Numbered from the stretch's first letter, positions 9,373-19,166 are shown. The stretch: DNA of 64,000 nt from Microbacterium sp. cx-55 (GCF_021117345.1 NZ_CP088261.1:1054001-1118000); one strand, 5' to 3'. The notes: a model not told the origin generated them from the sequence alone. A program made the numbers and translations.

Positions 9373-10173
9373 CTACAGGCGCGCGAATCGCGCGCGGAAC
9401 CCGCAGAAGATGCCGTAGGCGATGAACCCGACGCCCACCCCCGCGATGATCCACGGCCCGAACGGAAGCTCGCGGAGAGCGCTGATGGCCCCGTCGAGCC
9501 CCCCGGCCTCCTCCGGAGAGACACGGACGGCAGCGACGACGAGGAGAACACCGACCGCCGCGAGGGCGACGCCCTTCGCGGCGTACCCGATGCTGCCGAG
9601 CATCATGATCGAGCGCCCGGCCGGACCCGCGGGGAGCGCAAGCTTCTTGCGGAAGCTCCGTCGGATGCCGATCACGACGAACGCGACTCCGGCACCCCCG
9701 ATCGCGAGCCCCGCGGCGCCCAGGAGGAACGGCCCGCCGGGGAGCGACAGGACGCCGCCGCTGGCCGATTGCGCGCTGCTCTCGCTGTCGGGGCGGGATC
9801 CGAGCGCCACGGTGACCGACACCGCTGCGAGCGCGAGGTAGACCGCGGCCCGACCCGCTTCGGGGAGCCGGGCGACCCACCGCCGCGTGTCGCCCGATCC
9901 CTGCGCGATCACGGCTCCCGCCACGTGCCACACGCCCAGAGCGCCGAGCGCGACCGCCAGAACCCAGAGGGCGAGAAATCCTGCGGGCGCATCGGCGATC
10001 GCCTTGAAGGCGCCCGCCTGATCGCTCTCGCCGTCTCCGCCCGCGGCGATCGCCACGACGATCACCCCGATCAACGCGTGCACGACGCCGTTGGCCGCAT
10101 ATCCCGTCCGCGCGAGAGCGCGGAACGCCGTGCTGTCTGTCGCCGCTCGCGCCGCATCCTTCGCCACCGTCAT
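9373..10173 (-). CDS. DUF1206 domain membrane protein
   Basis: 266 aa with about six membrane segments arranged as three two-helix repeats, each starting with an R..GY.A.G.v...iG pattern (ALARTGYAANGVVHALIG; RLPEAGRAAVYLALA; MLGSIGYAAKGVALAAVG). This is the DUF1206 pattern; function unknown. ATG 10173 follows a TAGAGT -10 (80-85 of the preceding bases, plus-strand ACTCTA 10080+100) by exactly 6 nt, so it is probably leaderless. It is divergent from the hydrolase fusion at 10239, whose promoter shares the same 65-nt gap. Confidence 0.82.
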   Translation of the reverse strand: MTVAKDAARAATDSTAFRALARTGYAANGVVHALIGVIVVAIAAGGDGESDQAGAFKAIADAPAGFLALWVLAVALGALGVWHVAGAVIAQGSGDTRRWVARLPEAGRAAVYLALAAVSVTVALGSRPDSESSAQSASGGVLSLPGGPFLLGAAGLAIGGAGVAFVVIGIRRSFRKKLALPAGPAGRSIMMLGSIGYAAKGVALAAVGVLLVVAAVRVSPEEAGGLDGAISALRELPFGPWIIAGVGVGFIAYGIFCGFRARFARL

Positions 10174-10226
10174 GGGGGCACTCTACGGCGGGCCCCGGAC
10201 GGCGCGGACGGGCGGCCGGTGCTGCC

Positions 10227-10232
10227 TAGAAT
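10227..10232 (+). promoter_or_regulatory. -10 element, leaderless promoter of the DUF308-hydrolase gene
   Basis: TAGAAT exactly 6 nt before ATG 10239. On the other strand TAGAGT (plus-strand 10180-10185) stands 6 nt before the divergent ATG 10173. The whole divergent promoter region is 65 nt. Confidence 0.6.
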
Positions 10233-10238
10233 GTGCGG

Positions 10239-12077
10239 ATGCCCGAGAGCCCGACGCGCCCGCGGCGCTCGCTGCGGTTGAGCGCCCTGCCGGGCCTCGT
10301 CGCGGCCGCCCCGCCGCGCGTGACCGTGCTGCTCGGCGTCATCATCGTGGCGCTCGGCGCGCTCATCGTCATCCGGCCGCTGACATCGCTCGTCCTCCTC
10401 GGCGTCTACGTCGGCGCCAGCGCGATCGTGTCGGGCGTTCTCGAACTCGCTCCCCGCCGCGCTCCCCCGTGGTGGGCGCGGGCGTTGGCCATTGCGTGGA
10501 TCGCCGGAGGCCTCGTCATCCTCGTCTGGCTCGGACGCAGCATCGAGTTGCTGCCTCCCGCTCTCGCGCTTCTGCTGATCGTGGGTGGGCTGGCCTCCTT
10601 GGGCGAGGCGATGGCCGGCGGAGTGCGGAGCGCGCGGGTTCTCGCGGTCGCGTGGGGCGGTGCGCAGATCGCTTTCGGCGCGCTCTCGCTGACCTGGCCG
10701 GATCTGACGCTGCTGGTGGTGGCCGTGGTCTTCGGGGTGCGAACCGTGATCTTCGGCGTGACGCTTCTGGTTCGCGGCATCGGGGCGATTCGCACGGGGC
10801 GATCCGGGGCGACGGATGCGCCGGACCGCCCGTCCGACCGTGTGCGCTGGGGGACCGCGCTCGGGCGTTACGCGCTGTCGCTCGTGCTCGTGCTCGGCGT
10901 CGTCGGCGGCGTCGGGCTCGATGACTGGCTCAGCGACGGCGCGCCGGTCGTCGACGGCTTCTACGACCCGCCCGACACCCTGCCGAGCGGGCACGGCCGC
11001 CTCATCCGCACCGGCGACTACCTCGGGCGTGAACCCGCCCGCGGAACGGTGAGCCGCATCCTGTACACGACCGAGGACGCGCGCGGTCGCCCGGCCGCCG
11101 GAAGCGGCATGGTGATCGTCCCGAAGGACCCGCCGCCCGGCCCGCGTCCGGTGCTGATCTGGAACCACGGCACGACGGGCGTCGCACGGGGGTGTGCGCC
11201 GAGCCTCGCGGACGGCACGGCGACGAAGTGGGCGATCCCGGACCTCGAACGGATGCTGGCGCGCGGGTGGGTCGTCGTCGCGCCCGACTACAGCGGCCAG
11301 GGCGCGCCGGGGGACTTCCCGTACCTGATCGGTACGGGCGAGGCCCGGTCGGCGCTCGACGCGGTGCTCGCGGCGGGCGAGATCGACGACCTCGTGCTCT
11401 CACCCCAGACCGTGGTGTGGGGTCATTCCCAGGGAGGCCACGCCGCGCTCTGGACGACGCAGATCGCCCCGGAGTACACGCCCGGCATCGACATCCTGGG
11501 CACGGCGGCCCTCGCGCCGGCGGCCGACCCGGCAGAGCTCGCCCAGGAGCTCACGTCCGGCGATGCCGGAGCCATGCTCACGGTGCTCGTCGCGTGGGTG
11601 CTGGTCCCCTACGCCGACACCTACCCCGACGTCGAGCTCAACGACTACGTCGCGACGGGTGCGCGTCCGATCGTGCGGGAGATGACGCAACGCTGTCTGA
11701 GCGAACCGGGTGTGATGGTGTCGGCCCTCACCGCGCTGGGACTGAGCGAGGACAGCCCGTTCGACACCGGCAACCTGACGACCGGCGCGCTCGGGCGACG
11801 GCTGGAGGAGAACGTGCCGACGGGGCCGTGGGGCACGCCGATCCTGGTCGCGTGGGGCACCCGCGACGAGGTCATCCCGATCACCGCTCAGCAGCGCCTC
11901 GTGCAAGAACTGTGCAGCCAAGGCGAGCGGGTGCGGGCGGTTCCGGTGCCGCGCCGGGGGCACCAGGACATGCTGCAGCCGAAGTCGGCGCTGCTCCACG
12001 ATCTCGCCCGCTGGACGAACACTCTGCTGCTCGCCGAAGTGCCGCCCGCATCCGTCGTCGACGACTGCGCTCGCTGA
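10239..12077 (+). CDS. DUF308/HdeD-like membrane domain fused to a secretory-lipase-type alpha/beta hydrolase
   Basis: 612 aa. Residues ~20-190 hold about six membrane helices like DUF308/HdeD proteins, and another span lies near 205-225. The remaining ~380 residues form an alpha/beta hydrolase with nucleophile Ser in GHSQGGHAAL (about 395), a probable acid in WGTRDEVIP (about 548) and His in RRGHQDM (about 577); these spacings match secretory lipases. The catalytic part is probably outside the membrane. ATG 10239 sits 6 nt after a TAGAAT -10. The substrate is unknown. Confidence 0.82.
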   Translation: MPESPTRPRRSLRLSALPGLVAAAPPRVTVLLGVIIVALGALIVIRPLTSLVLLGVYVGASAIVSGVLELAPRRAPPWWARALAIAWIAGGLVILVWLGRSIELLPPALALLLIVGGLASLGEAMAGGVRSARVLAVAWGGAQIAFGALSLTWPDLTLLVVAVVFGVRTVIFGVTLLVRGIGAIRTGRSGATDAPDRPSDRVRWGTALGRYALSLVLVLGVVGGVGLDDWLSDGAPVVDGFYDPPDTLPSGHGRLIRTGDYLGREPARGTVSRILYTTEDARGRPAAGSGMVIVPKDPPPGPRPVLIWNHGTTGVARGCAPSLADGTATKWAIPDLERMLARGWVVVAPDYSGQGAPGDFPYLIGTGEARSALDAVLAAGEIDDLVLSPQTVVWGHSQGGHAALWTTQIAPEYTPGIDILGTAALAPAADPAELAQELTSGDAGAMLTVLVAWVLVPYADTYPDVELNDYVATGARPIVREMTQRCLSEPGVMVSALTALGLSEDSPFDTGNLTTGALGRRLEENVPTGPWGTPILVAWGTRDEVIPITAQQRLVQELCSQGERVRAVPVPRRGHQDMLQPKSALLHDLARWTNTLLLAEVPPASVVDDCAR

Positions 12078-12169
12078 GCGGAGCGCCAGCTGAGTGCTGC
12101 CGGCATCGGGTAACGTAGACGGGATGCGGACGCTCTGAGCCCCGCGAAGATCTGAATATGGAGGGCACC

Positions 12170-13156
12170 GTGGATATCGATCTCGGACTGCTGCGCACTG
12201 TGGAACGCGAGCGGGAGATCCCCTTCGAGGAACTCGTCTCGATCATCGAGCAGGCGATTCTGACCGCCTACGCCAAGCACACCTCGCCCGACGGCGAACT
12301 GCCGGCGGGTGCGCGTGCGCACCTCGACCGGAAGACCGGTCATGTCGCCGTGTTCGTGCCCCTTCTCGACGAAGAGGGTGCGGTCGTCGGTGAGGAGGAG
12401 AGCGCCCCGGACGACTTCGGCCGGATCGCCGCGTTCGCCGCGAAGCAGGTCATCAACCAGCGTTTGCGCGACATCGCCGACGACGCCGTGCTGGGCGAGT
12501 TCCGCGGCAAGGAGGGCGACATCGTCGCCGGCGTGATCCAACAGGGTCCGAACCCCCGGATGGTCCACGTCGATCTCGGTTCGGTCGAGGCGATCCTGCC
12601 TCCCGAAGAGCAGGTCCCGGGCGAGAACTACACGCACGGCACCCGCATCCGCGTGTACGTCACCTCGGTGTCCAAGGGCACCAAGGGTCCGCAGATCACC
12701 GTCTCGCGCACGCACCCGGGCCTCGTTCGGAAGCTCTTCGCGCTCGAGGTGCCGGAGATCGCATCCGGCGTCGTGGAGATCGTGTCGCTGGCCCGCGAGG
12801 CCGGACACCGCACCAAGATGGCCGTGCGCACCGACGACAGCTCCATCAACGCCAAGGGCGCCTGCATCGGCGAGCTCGGGCGCCGCGTGCGCGCCGTGAC
12901 CGAAGAGCTCGGCGGCGAGAAGATCGACATCGTCGACTACAACAGTGAACTGGCAGCCTTCGTCGCCAACGCGCTGTCGCCCGCGAAGGTCACCTCCTCG
13001 TTCATCCTCGACGCGTCCACCAAGGCCGTCCGTGCTCTCGTGCCGGACTACCAGCTGTCGCTCGCTATCGGAAAAGAGGGGCAGAACGCTCGTCTCGCCG
13101 CGAAGCTCACGGGCGCGAAGATCGACATCCAGCCCGACAGCATCCTCGAAGGCTGA
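12170..13156 (+). CDS. nusA: transcription termination/antitermination factor NusA
   Basis: 328 aa. An N-terminal RNAP-binding domain (about 1-125) is followed by an S1 domain (about 130-200) and two KH domains (about 205-328, with SIGKEGQNARLAAKLTG near the end). It lacks the C-terminal acidic repeats of E. coli NusA, as is normal in actinobacteria. An upstream ATG at 12158 is rejected because GGAGGG, the ribosome site for GTG 12170, lies inside it. It heads the nusA-ylxR-infB-rbfA cluster. No rimP precedes it. Confidence 0.96.
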   Translation: MDIDLGLLRTVEREREIPFEELVSIIEQAILTAYAKHTSPDGELPAGARAHLDRKTGHVAVFVPLLDEEGAVVGEEESAPDDFGRIAAFAAKQVINQRLRDIADDAVLGEFRGKEGDIVAGVIQQGPNPRMVHVDLGSVEAILPPEEQVPGENYTHGTRIRVYVTSVSKGTKGPQITVSRTHPGLVRKLFALEVPEIASGVVEIVSLAREAGHRTKMAVRTDDSSINAKGACIGELGRRVRAVTEELGGEKIDIVDYNSELAAFVANALSPAKVTSSFILDASTKAVRALVPDYQLSLAIGKEGQNARLAAKLTGAKIDIQPDSILEG

Positions 13157-13184
13157 TCCGCGTCCTCGCGACGACCGGTGTAGG

Positions 13185-13457
13185 ATGGAACCCGTACGAA
13201 CGTGCGTCGGATGCCGCACGCGTGCCTCCCGGAACGATCTCCTTCGAGTGATCGCCATCGATTCCCTCCTCGTCCCCGACGAGCGAGCGTCGATGCCGGG
13301 GCGGGGCGCGTGGGTGCACGAGACGCGGGAGTGCATGGAAGCCGCCATCCGGCGACGTGCCTTCGTGCGGGCATTGCGCGTGTCAGGTCCCCTTGACACC
13401 CAGACCATCGAGAAACGGCTGAACGGCTATGGACGAAAAGTGAACGGCTCGAAATGA
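13185..13457 (+). CDS. ylxR: YlxR family (DUF448) RNA-binding protein
   Basis: 90 aa, with the CVGCR motif at about 7-11 and PGRGAWVH near 44-51, both diagnostic of YlxR. The fold binds nucleic acid, and family members have been linked to nucleoid association and RNase P. It lies 28 nt after nusA and 59 nt before infB. The start chosen is ATG 13185 inside GTAGGATGG. The short length is normal. Confidence 0.93.
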   Translation: MEPVRTCVGCRTRASRNDLLRVIAIDSLLVPDERASMPGRGAWVHETRECMEAAIRRRAFVRALRVSGPLDTQTIEKRLNGYGRKVNGSK

Positions 13458-13482
13458 GACCCGTCCGCGACTAACGGTCTGC

Positions 13483-13510
13483 CCTGTCTTGGGGTAGGCC
13501 CTCAGACAGG
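13483..13510 (+). promoter_or_regulatory. hairpin overlapping the infB ribosome-binding region
   Basis: CCTGTCT (13483-13489) pairs perfectly with AGACAGG (13504-13510), with GGGG/CCC further inside. The 3' arm supplies the first G residues of the AGGAGA ribosome site, so folding could limit infB initiation. The regulatory role is inferred. Confidence 0.45.
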
Positions 13511-13516
13511 AGAATT

Positions 13517-16309
13517 GTGGCAAAACCACGCGTGCACGAAATTGCTTCCGAGCTCGGCGTCGACAGTAAAGTCGCCCTCGCGAAGCTGAAGGAGCTCGGC
13601 GAATTCGTCAAGAGCCCCTCATCCACCATCGAGCCCCCCGTGGCTCGCAAGCTCCGCGCCGCCCTCGAGGCGGAGGGCGCAGCATCCGGCGGGTCCGCTC
13701 CCGCCGCGACCTCGTCGGCACCGAAGCCGGCCTCGGGCGCACGCCCGGGTCCCGCGCGTCCCGGCCCGGCCCGCCCCAAGGCGCCCGCGCCGAGCCCCGC
13801 TCCGGCCCCGGAGCCCGCGCCGGTCGCGACTCCCGAGCCCGCTGCAGCGGCGGCACCTGCTCCCGCACCCGCGGCAGAGCCCGCGGCAGCTACTGTTCCC
13901 GCGGCCGACGCACCGACCGCCTCCGACTCCGCGAGCGACGCCCCGAAGCCGGGCGGGGCAACCCCCGCACCGCCGCGTCCGGGTGGCGCACCGCGTCCGG
14001 GTAACAACCCCTTCGCCAGCGCGCAGGGCATGGGCCAGCGTCCCGCCGGTCCGCGTCCGGGCAACAACCCGTTCGCGAGCGCGCAGGGCATGGGCCAGCG
14101 CCCGAGCCCCGGCAACATCCCGCGTCCGCAGGCTCCGCGTCCCGGCGCTCCGCGTCCGGGTGCTCCGCGTCCCGGTGGCGCAGGTCGCCCCGGTGGCGGC
14201 GGTCGTCCCGGCGCTCCGTTCCAGCAGCGTCCCGGCGGTCCCGGTCGTCCCGGCGGTGCCGGTGGCTTCCAGCGTCCCGGTGCTCCTGGTGCTGCCCCGG
14301 CCGGCGGATTCGCCGGTCGTCCCGGCGGCGGCGGCGGTCGTGGTCGTGGGCCCGGCGGTGGCACCGCGGGTGCCTTCGGTAAGGGCGGCGGCAAGTCCAA
14401 GCAGCGCAAGTCGCGGCGGGCGAAGCGGCAGGAATTCGAAATGCGGTCGGCGCCGATCGTCGGTGGCGTCAACGTCCAGAAGGGCAACGGCCAGATCATT
14501 CGGATGCGCCGCGGCGCATCGATCGCGGACTTCGCCGACAAGATCGAGGCCATCGCCGGTTACACGGTGCAGCCCGGCACGCTCGTGACCATCCTCTTCA
14601 ACCTGGGAGAGATGGCGACGGCGACCGAGTCGCTCGACGAGGCCACCTTCGAGGTCCTCGGTGAGGAGCTCGGCTACAAGATCCAGATGGTCTCGCCTGA
14701 GGACGAAGACAAGGAGCTCCTCGAGGGCTTCGGTCTGAACCTCGACGCCGAGCTGGAAGCCGAAAGCGAAGACGACCTCGAGATCCGTCCGCCGGTCGTG
14801 ACCGTCATGGGTCACGTCGACCACGGTAAGACGAGGCTCCTCGACGCGATCCGTCAGACGAACGTCGTGGCGGGCGAGGCCGGTGGCATCACCCAGCACA
14901 TCGGTGCCTACCAGGTGTGGACCGAGCACGAGGGCATCGACCGCGCGATCACCTTCATCGACACCCCGGGTCACGAGGCGTTCACCGCCATGCGTGCACG
15001 TGGTGCCCAGGTGACCGACCTGGCGATCCTCGTGGTCGCCGCAGACGACGGCATCATGCCGCAGACCGTCGAGGCGCTCAACCACGCCCAGGCCGCCGGT
15101 GTGCCGATCGTTGTCGCGGTGAACAAGATCGACAAGCCCGACGCCAACCCGGCCAAGGTGCGCCAGCAGCTGACCGAGTACGGCCTGGTCGCCGAGGAGT
15201 ACGGCGGAGACGTCATGTTCGTCGACGTGTCCGCGCGCAACAACATCAACATCCAGGAACTTCTGGATGCGGTGCTGCTGACGGCGGATGCCGGCCTCGA
15301 CCTCACGGCGAACCCGAACAAGGCCGCTCGCGGTGTTGCCATCGAGGCGCGCCTCGACAAGGGCCGCGGTTCGGTTGCGACCGTCCTGATCCAGTCCGGA
15401 ACGCTGCGCGTCGGTGACGCGATCGTCGCCGGCACGGCCTACGGCCGCGTCCGCGCCATGATCGATGAGAACGGCGATGCCGTCGACGAGGCCTACCCGT
15501 CGCGTCCCGTGCAGGTGCAGGGTCTGAACTCCGTGCCCCGTGCCGGTGACGTCTTCATCGTCACCGACGAGGACCGCATGGCGCGTCAGATCGCCGAGAA
15601 GCGTGAAGCTGCAGAGCGCAACGCCGCTCTGGCCAAGGCTCGCAAGCGCATCTCGCTCGAGGACTTCACCCGTGCGCTCGAAGAGGGCAAGGTCGAGTCG
15701 CTCAACCTCATCATCAAGGGCGACGTGTCCGGTGCCGTCGAGGCGCTCGAAGAGTCGCTCCTCAAGATCGAGGTCGACGATTCGGTGCAGCTGCGGATCA
15801 TCCACCGCGGCGTCGGTGCGATCACCGAGTCCGACATCAACCTCGCAACGATCGACAACGCGATCGTCATCGGGTTCAACGTCCGCCCCGACACGAAGGC
15901 ACGCGAGCGTGCCGCCCGCGAGGGTGTGGACGTCCGGTTCTACTCGGTCATCTACAACGCGATCGACGACGTGGAGCAGTCGCTCAAGGGCCTGCTCAAG
16001 CCGGAGTACGAAGAGATCCAGTCCGGTGTGGCCGAGATCCGCGAGGTGTTCCGTTCTTCCAAGTTCGGCAACATCGCCGGTGTCATCGTCCGCAGCGGAA
16101 CGATCACGCGCAACGCCAAGGCGCGCGTCATCCGAGACGGCGTCGTGCTCGCCGATGGTCTGGCCATCGAGTCGCTGCGTCGCTTCAAGGACGACGTCAC
16201 CGAGGTGCGGACGGACTTCGAGGCCGGTATCGGTCTCGGTAAGTTCAACGACATCCAGATCGGCGACGAGATCGAGACCACCGAGCTCATCGAGAAGCCG
16301 CGCGGCTGA
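13517..16309 (+). CDS. infB: translation initiation factor IF-2
   Basis: 930 aa. IF2-N domain at 1-50; a long Pro/Ala/Gly/Arg-rich linker (about 55-300) with a duplicated [17 protein letters not shown] unit; a second IF2-N segment near 310-385; then the GTPase with GHVDHGKT (about 432), [12 protein letters not shown] and [10 protein letters not shown]; domains II-IV follow. It positions initiator tRNA on the 30S subunit. GTG 13517 has an AGGAGA site 4-5 nt upstream. The low-complexity linker is encoded by runs of related CGTCCCGGC units, probably prone to length variation. Confidence 0.98.
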   Translation: MAKPRVHEIASELGVDSKVALAKLKELGEFVKSPSSTIEPPVARKLRAALEAEGAASGGSAPAATSSAPKPASGARPGPARPGPARPKAPAPSPAPAPEPAPVATPEPAAAAAPAPAPAAEPAAATVPAADAPTASDSASDAPKPGGATPAPPRPGGAPRPGNNPFASAQGMGQRPAGPRPGNNPFASAQGMGQRPSPGNIPRPQAPRPGAPRPGAPRPGGAGRPGGGGRPGAPFQQRPGGPGRPGGAGGFQRPGAPGAAPAGGFAGRPGGGGGRGRGPGGGTAGAFGKGGGKSKQRKSRRAKRQEFEMRSAPIVGGVNVQKGNGQIIRMRRGASIADFADKIEAIAGYTVQPGTLVTILFNLGEMATATESLDEATFEVLGEELGYKIQMVSPEDEDKELLEGFGLNLDAELEAESEDDLEIRPPVVTVMGHVDHGKTRLLDAIRQTNVVAGEAGGITQHIGAYQVWTEHEGIDRAITFIDTPGHEAFTAMRARGAQVTDLAILVVAADDGIMPQTVEALNHAQAAGVPIVVAVNKIDKPDANPAKVRQQLTEYGLVAEEYGGDVMFVDVSARNNINIQELLDAVLLTADAGLDLTANPNKAARGVAIEARLDKGRGSVATVLIQSGTLRVGDAIVAGTAYGRVRAMIDENGDAVDEAYPSRPVQVQGLNSVPRAGDVFIVTDEDRMARQIAEKREAAERNAALAKARKRISLEDFTRALEEGKVESLNLIIKGDVSGAVEALEESLLKIEVDDSVQLRIIHRGVGAITESDINLATIDNAIVIGFNVRPDTKARERAAREGVDVRFYSVIYNAIDDVEQSLKGLLKPEYEEIQSGVAEIREVFRSSKFGNIAGVIVRSGTITRNAKARVIRDGVVLADGLAIESLRRFKDDVTEVRTDFEAGIGLGKFNDIQIGDEIETTELIEKPRG

Positions 16310-16335
16310 CACCGTCCGGTCGCGGCTCCGGCTGC

Positions 16336-16401
16336 GGTGATGGACGCCTCTTCGGCAAGAGCGGGGCCCCTACCCCGATTGCCTCAGAGGCGTCCATCAC
16401 C
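16336..16401 (+). repeat. long intra-operon hairpin between infB and rbfA
   Basis: GGTGATGGACGCCTCT (16336-16351) is perfectly complementary to 16386-16401. Inside it GGCAA pairs with TTGCC and GGGG with CCCC. No T-run follows, so it is not a standard terminator; processing or mRNA stability are possible roles. Confidence 0.7.
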
Positions 16402-16455
16402 TCCGCCTCCGCCGCGACCTCCGTTCTCATCCGGAAAAGAAACAAAGGAAAAGGT

Positions 16456-16884
16456 ATGGCCAGCGAACGTCAGGCACGCCTCGCGGACCGCATCCGCGTG
16501 CTCATCGCGGAGCGGCTCGAAAAAGGGCTCCGCGACCCGCGGCTCGGGTTCGTCACGATCACCGATGTGCGAGTGACCGGCGACCTGCAGCACGCGTCGG
16601 TCTTCTACACGGTGCTCGGCACCGAACAGGAGCGGAACGACTCCGCTGCGGCGCTGACCGCCGCCACCGGCATGCTCCGAAGCGAGGTCGGCCGTCAGCT
16701 GGCGATCCGGCTCACGCCGACGCTCGAGTTCATCGCCGACGGCATCCCGGAGAACGCGGGCCACATCGAGCACCTCCTCCGCGAGGCGCGCGAACGCGAC
16801 AAGTCCGTTGCAGGGCTCGCCGCATCCGCCGACTACGCGGGAGAAGAAGACCCCTACGTCAAGCCGCGCGAACTCGAAGACTGA
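16456..16884 (+). CDS. rbfA: 30S ribosome-binding factor A
   Basis: 142 aa, single KH-like domain with LRDPRLGFVTITDVRVTGD at about 26-44 and the HASVFYTVL strand, as in RbfA, which assists late 16S rRNA/30S maturation. The ATG at 16456 is preceded by AAGGAAAAGG. The C-terminal tail is acidic (EEDPYVKPRELED). It lies between infB and the convergent mutY. Confidence 0.96.
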   Translation: MASERQARLADRIRVLIAERLEKGLRDPRLGFVTITDVRVTGDLQHASVFYTVLGTEQERNDSAAALTAATGMLRSEVGRQLAIRLTPTLEFIADGIPENAGHIEHLLREARERDKSVAGLAASADYAGEEDPYVKPRELED

Positions 16885-16900
16885 GCGACGAACGCGAACG

Positions 16901-16934
16901 AGAACGGGGATCGGCTGCGGCCGGTCCCCGTTCT
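16901..16934. terminator. rbfA/mutY bidirectional hairpin
   Basis: AGAACGGGGA (16901-16910) pairs with TCCCCGTTCT (16925-16934) around a GC-rich loop, between convergent rbfA and mutY. The downstream T content is weak on both strands. Confidence 0.6.
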
Positions 16935-16969
16935 TCGTCTCGGCTGAGCATCACCGAGGTGAGCGTGCG

Positions 16970-17836
16970 TTACCGGGGCAGGCGCAGAATGCCGTCGGAT
17001 GCCTCGGCCAGGCCATCGGCGATCAGCGAGTCGATCGCCCGATCGCGCTGAGCCGGGTCCGGCCAATCCGCGGCGACCCCGTCGATCGGGGCGGCATGGC
17101 CGTTCGCCGTCCGCAGCACCCGCAGGACTGCGCCCCGCGCCTGACGATCGCTGCCCTCGTAGCGTGCCTGTCGGCGGCGCGTGTCTCCCGTGTCGGGATA
17201 CCCCGCGGCCCGCCACGCGCAGGACTGCGCGATCGGACACTCCGCGCAGCGTGGCGTGCGCGCCGTGCAGATGACGGCCCCGAGCTCCATGGTCGCGGCG
17301 TTGAAGGTCGCGGCCTCCGTGCGATTCGTTGGCAGGAGCGCCGCCATCTCGTCGAGGTCCCGGCGCGCCGCCGGACCGGGCTGAGACCGCCCGCCGATCA
17401 CGCGAGCGATGACCCGCCGGGTGTTCGTATCGACCACGGGGTGGTGGTCGCCGTACGCGAAGACCGCCACCGCGCGCGCTGTGTAGTCGCCGACGCCGGT
17501 GAGCGCGAGGAGCGCCTCGACGTCGCGGGGCACGACGTTATCGTGCCGGTCCCGGATCTCGACGGCCGCCCGGTGCAACCAGAGCGCGCGCCGCGGATAG
17601 CCGAGGTTCGCCCAGTGCTGCACCGCCTCGGCCGGAGGTGCGCTGGCGAGGTCGGCGGGGGTGGGCCAGCGCGAGAGCCAGGCCTCCAGCAGTGGAACGA
17701 CGCGGGCGACCGGGGTCTGCTGCAACATGAACTCGCTCACCAGCACACCCCACGCGCCGTACCCGGGTGCCCGCCAGGGCAGCGGCCGCGAGTGAGCACG
17801 GAACCAGGCGTTCAACGGGGTGACGAGATCGGACAC
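16970..17836 (-). CDS. mutY: A/G-specific adenine glycosylase
   Basis: 288 aa. It removes adenine mispaired with 8-oxoguanine. The catalytic Glu is in VSEFMLQQT near 38, the helix-hairpin-helix region is LLALTGVGDYTARAV, the catalytic Asp is in VVDTNTRRVIAR, and the [4Fe-4S] cysteines are in ICTARTPRCAECPIAQSC. The C-terminal NUDIX-like domain is reduced, as is common in actinobacteria. I choose GTG 17836 because a TACGCT -10 stands exactly 6 nt upstream; the longer open frame upstream has no start context. It is divergent from truB. Confidence 0.94.
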   Translation of the reverse strand: MSDLVTPLNAWFRAHSRPLPWRAPGYGAWGVLVSEFMLQQTPVARVVPLLEAWLSRWPTPADLASAPPAEAVQHWANLGYPRRALWLHRAAVEIRDRHDNVVPRDVEALLALTGVGDYTARAVAVFAYGDHHPVVDTNTRRVIARVIGGRSQPGPAARRDLDEMAALLPTNRTEAATFNAATMELGAVICTARTPRCAECPIAQSCAWRAAGYPDTGDTRRRQARYEGSDRQARGAVLRVLRTANGHAAPIDGVAADWPDPAQRDRAIDSLIADGLAEASDGILRLPR

Positions 17837-17877
17837 CCCGACAGCGTATGCGCGCGAAGACGGTCGCCCGGCCGCCG

Positions 17878-17883
17878 TAGGCT
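17878..17883 (+). promoter_or_regulatory. -10 element before truB
   Basis: TAGGCT 6 nt before ATG 17890, with GGGAGG between. The hexamer suggests a leaderless start while GGGAGG could act as a ribosome site for longer transcripts. The divergent mutY has TACGCT (plus-strand 17843-17848) 6 nt before its GTG. Confidence 0.55.
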
Positions 17884-17889
17884 GGGAGG

Positions 17890-18801
17890 ATGCGCGACGA
17901 GAAGGCTGCCGCCCCGAACGGGATCCTGCTCGTCGACAAGGACGGCGCGATGACGAGCCATGACGTGGTCTCCCGTGCGCGGCGGGCACTCCAGACGCGG
18001 AAGATCGGTCATGCCGGCACGCTCGATCCCATGGCCACGGGCCTGCTCGTGCTGGGCGTTGGGCCCGCGACGCGCCTGCTCACCTACGTCGTCGGCCTCG
18101 ACAAGACCTACTCGGCGACCATCCGGCTGGGGGTCTCGACCGACAGTGACGACGCCGACGGCGAGGAAACCTCGCGCGCGGATCCGCAGCGTCTGGGTGC
18201 GGTGACGGATGCGGAGATCGCCGACCGCATCCGGCCCCTGACGGGTGAGATCGACCAGGTGCCGAGCACCGTGTCGGCGATCAAGGTCGCGGGGCGCCGC
18301 GCCTACGACCTCGCGCGGGCGGGGGAGGCGGTCGAGCTGACCGCGCGCCGCGTCACCGTGGCGCGCTTCGATGTGCTCGAAACGCGCCGGAGCGCGGACG
18401 CGATCGACCTGGACGTGGTCGTGGACTGCACGAGCGGCACCTACATCCGGGCGCTCGCACGCGACCTGGGTGCAGCGCTCGGGACCGGCGGCCACCTCAC
18501 CGCCCTGCGGCGCACGCGGATCGGTGCATTCGATGTGGCGCACGCGGCGGCCGTGTCTGCGATCGCGGAGGGCGAGATGCTCGATCCCGTCGCGGCCGCG
18601 TCGCAGGTGATGCCTCGCCTCGACGTCACGGCGGACGATGCCCGAGACCTGCGTCACGGCAAGCGTCTGATCGGGGCGGCCGCGCGGCTGGGCGGACCGC
18701 GCGCGGCAGCGGTCGATCCGGAGGGGCGCCTCATCGGCGTCCTCGAACGTCGCGGCGCTGATCTGAAGAGCGCCATGAACATGCCGGAGGAGCGCGCATG
18801 A
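17890..18801 (+). CDS. truB: tRNA pseudouridine(55) synthase
   Basis: 303 aa. Makes pseudouridine 55 in the T-loop of tRNAs. The catalytic Asp is in HAGTLDPMATGLL near 41-53, and the other TruB motifs include LVDKDGAMTSHDVV at the start and GTYIRALARDLG near 183. A short PUA-like C-terminus follows. Its stop overlaps the start of the next gene (ATGA at 18798). The position after infB-rbfA is the usual bacterial order, here interrupted by mutY. Confidence 0.97.
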   Translation: MRDEKAAAPNGILLVDKDGAMTSHDVVSRARRALQTRKIGHAGTLDPMATGLLVLGVGPATRLLTYVVGLDKTYSATIRLGVSTDSDDADGEETSRADPQRLGAVTDAEIADRIRPLTGEIDQVPSTVSAIKVAGRRAYDLARAGEAVELTARRVTVARFDVLETRRSADAIDLDVVVDCTSGTYIRALARDLGAALGTGGHLTALRRTRIGAFDVAHAAAVSAIAEGEMLDPVAAASQVMPRLDVTADDARDLRHGKRLIGAAARLGGPRAAAVDPEGRLIGVLERRGADLKSAMNMPEERA

Positions 18802-19166
18802 TCCTGTGGTTCACCCTCGTGCAGGTCGCGGTCGCGGTCGGGGCAGGTGTGCTCTGCATCGTGCTCGGCCTCGCCGGGCGTCGACCGAGCGACCTGAGCG
18901 TCGGATCTCTCGCACTCGTCGAGGTTCTCCTCATCGCCCAGGTCGTGACGGCACTGATCGCTCCCGCGGTCGGCAACGCGGCCAGCGGCAGTCTGCTCGA
19001 GTACTGGGTCTACCTGGTGTCGGCCGTGCTGCTGCCGCCCGCCGGCGTCGCATGGGCGCTGCTGGAGCGGAGCCGGTGGAGCACCGTCATCATGGGGATC
19101 GCCGCCCTCGCCGTCGCGGTCATGACGTGGCGCATGCACGTCATCTGGACGGTTCAGCTGACCTGA
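18798..19166 (+). CDS. small four-helix membrane protein of unknown function
   Basis: 122 aa, about four hydrophobic segments (roughly 3-22, 34-58, 68-88, 95-112) joined by short charged loops. I do not recognise a family. The start overlaps the truB stop by 4 nt, so it is translationally coupled to truB. The coding character matches its neighbours. Confidence 0.75.
   Translation: MILWFTLVQVAVAVGAGVLCIVLGLAGRRPSDLSVGSLALVEVLLIAQVVTALIAPAVGNAASGSLLEYWVYLVSAVLLPPAGVAWALLERSRWSTVIMGIAALAVAVMTWRMHVIWTVQLT

Noticed and set aside
13619..16312. Minus-strand open frame of nearly 900 codons across infB
   Set aside because: Mirror of IF-2 codon usage; no recognisable domain and no ribosome site.
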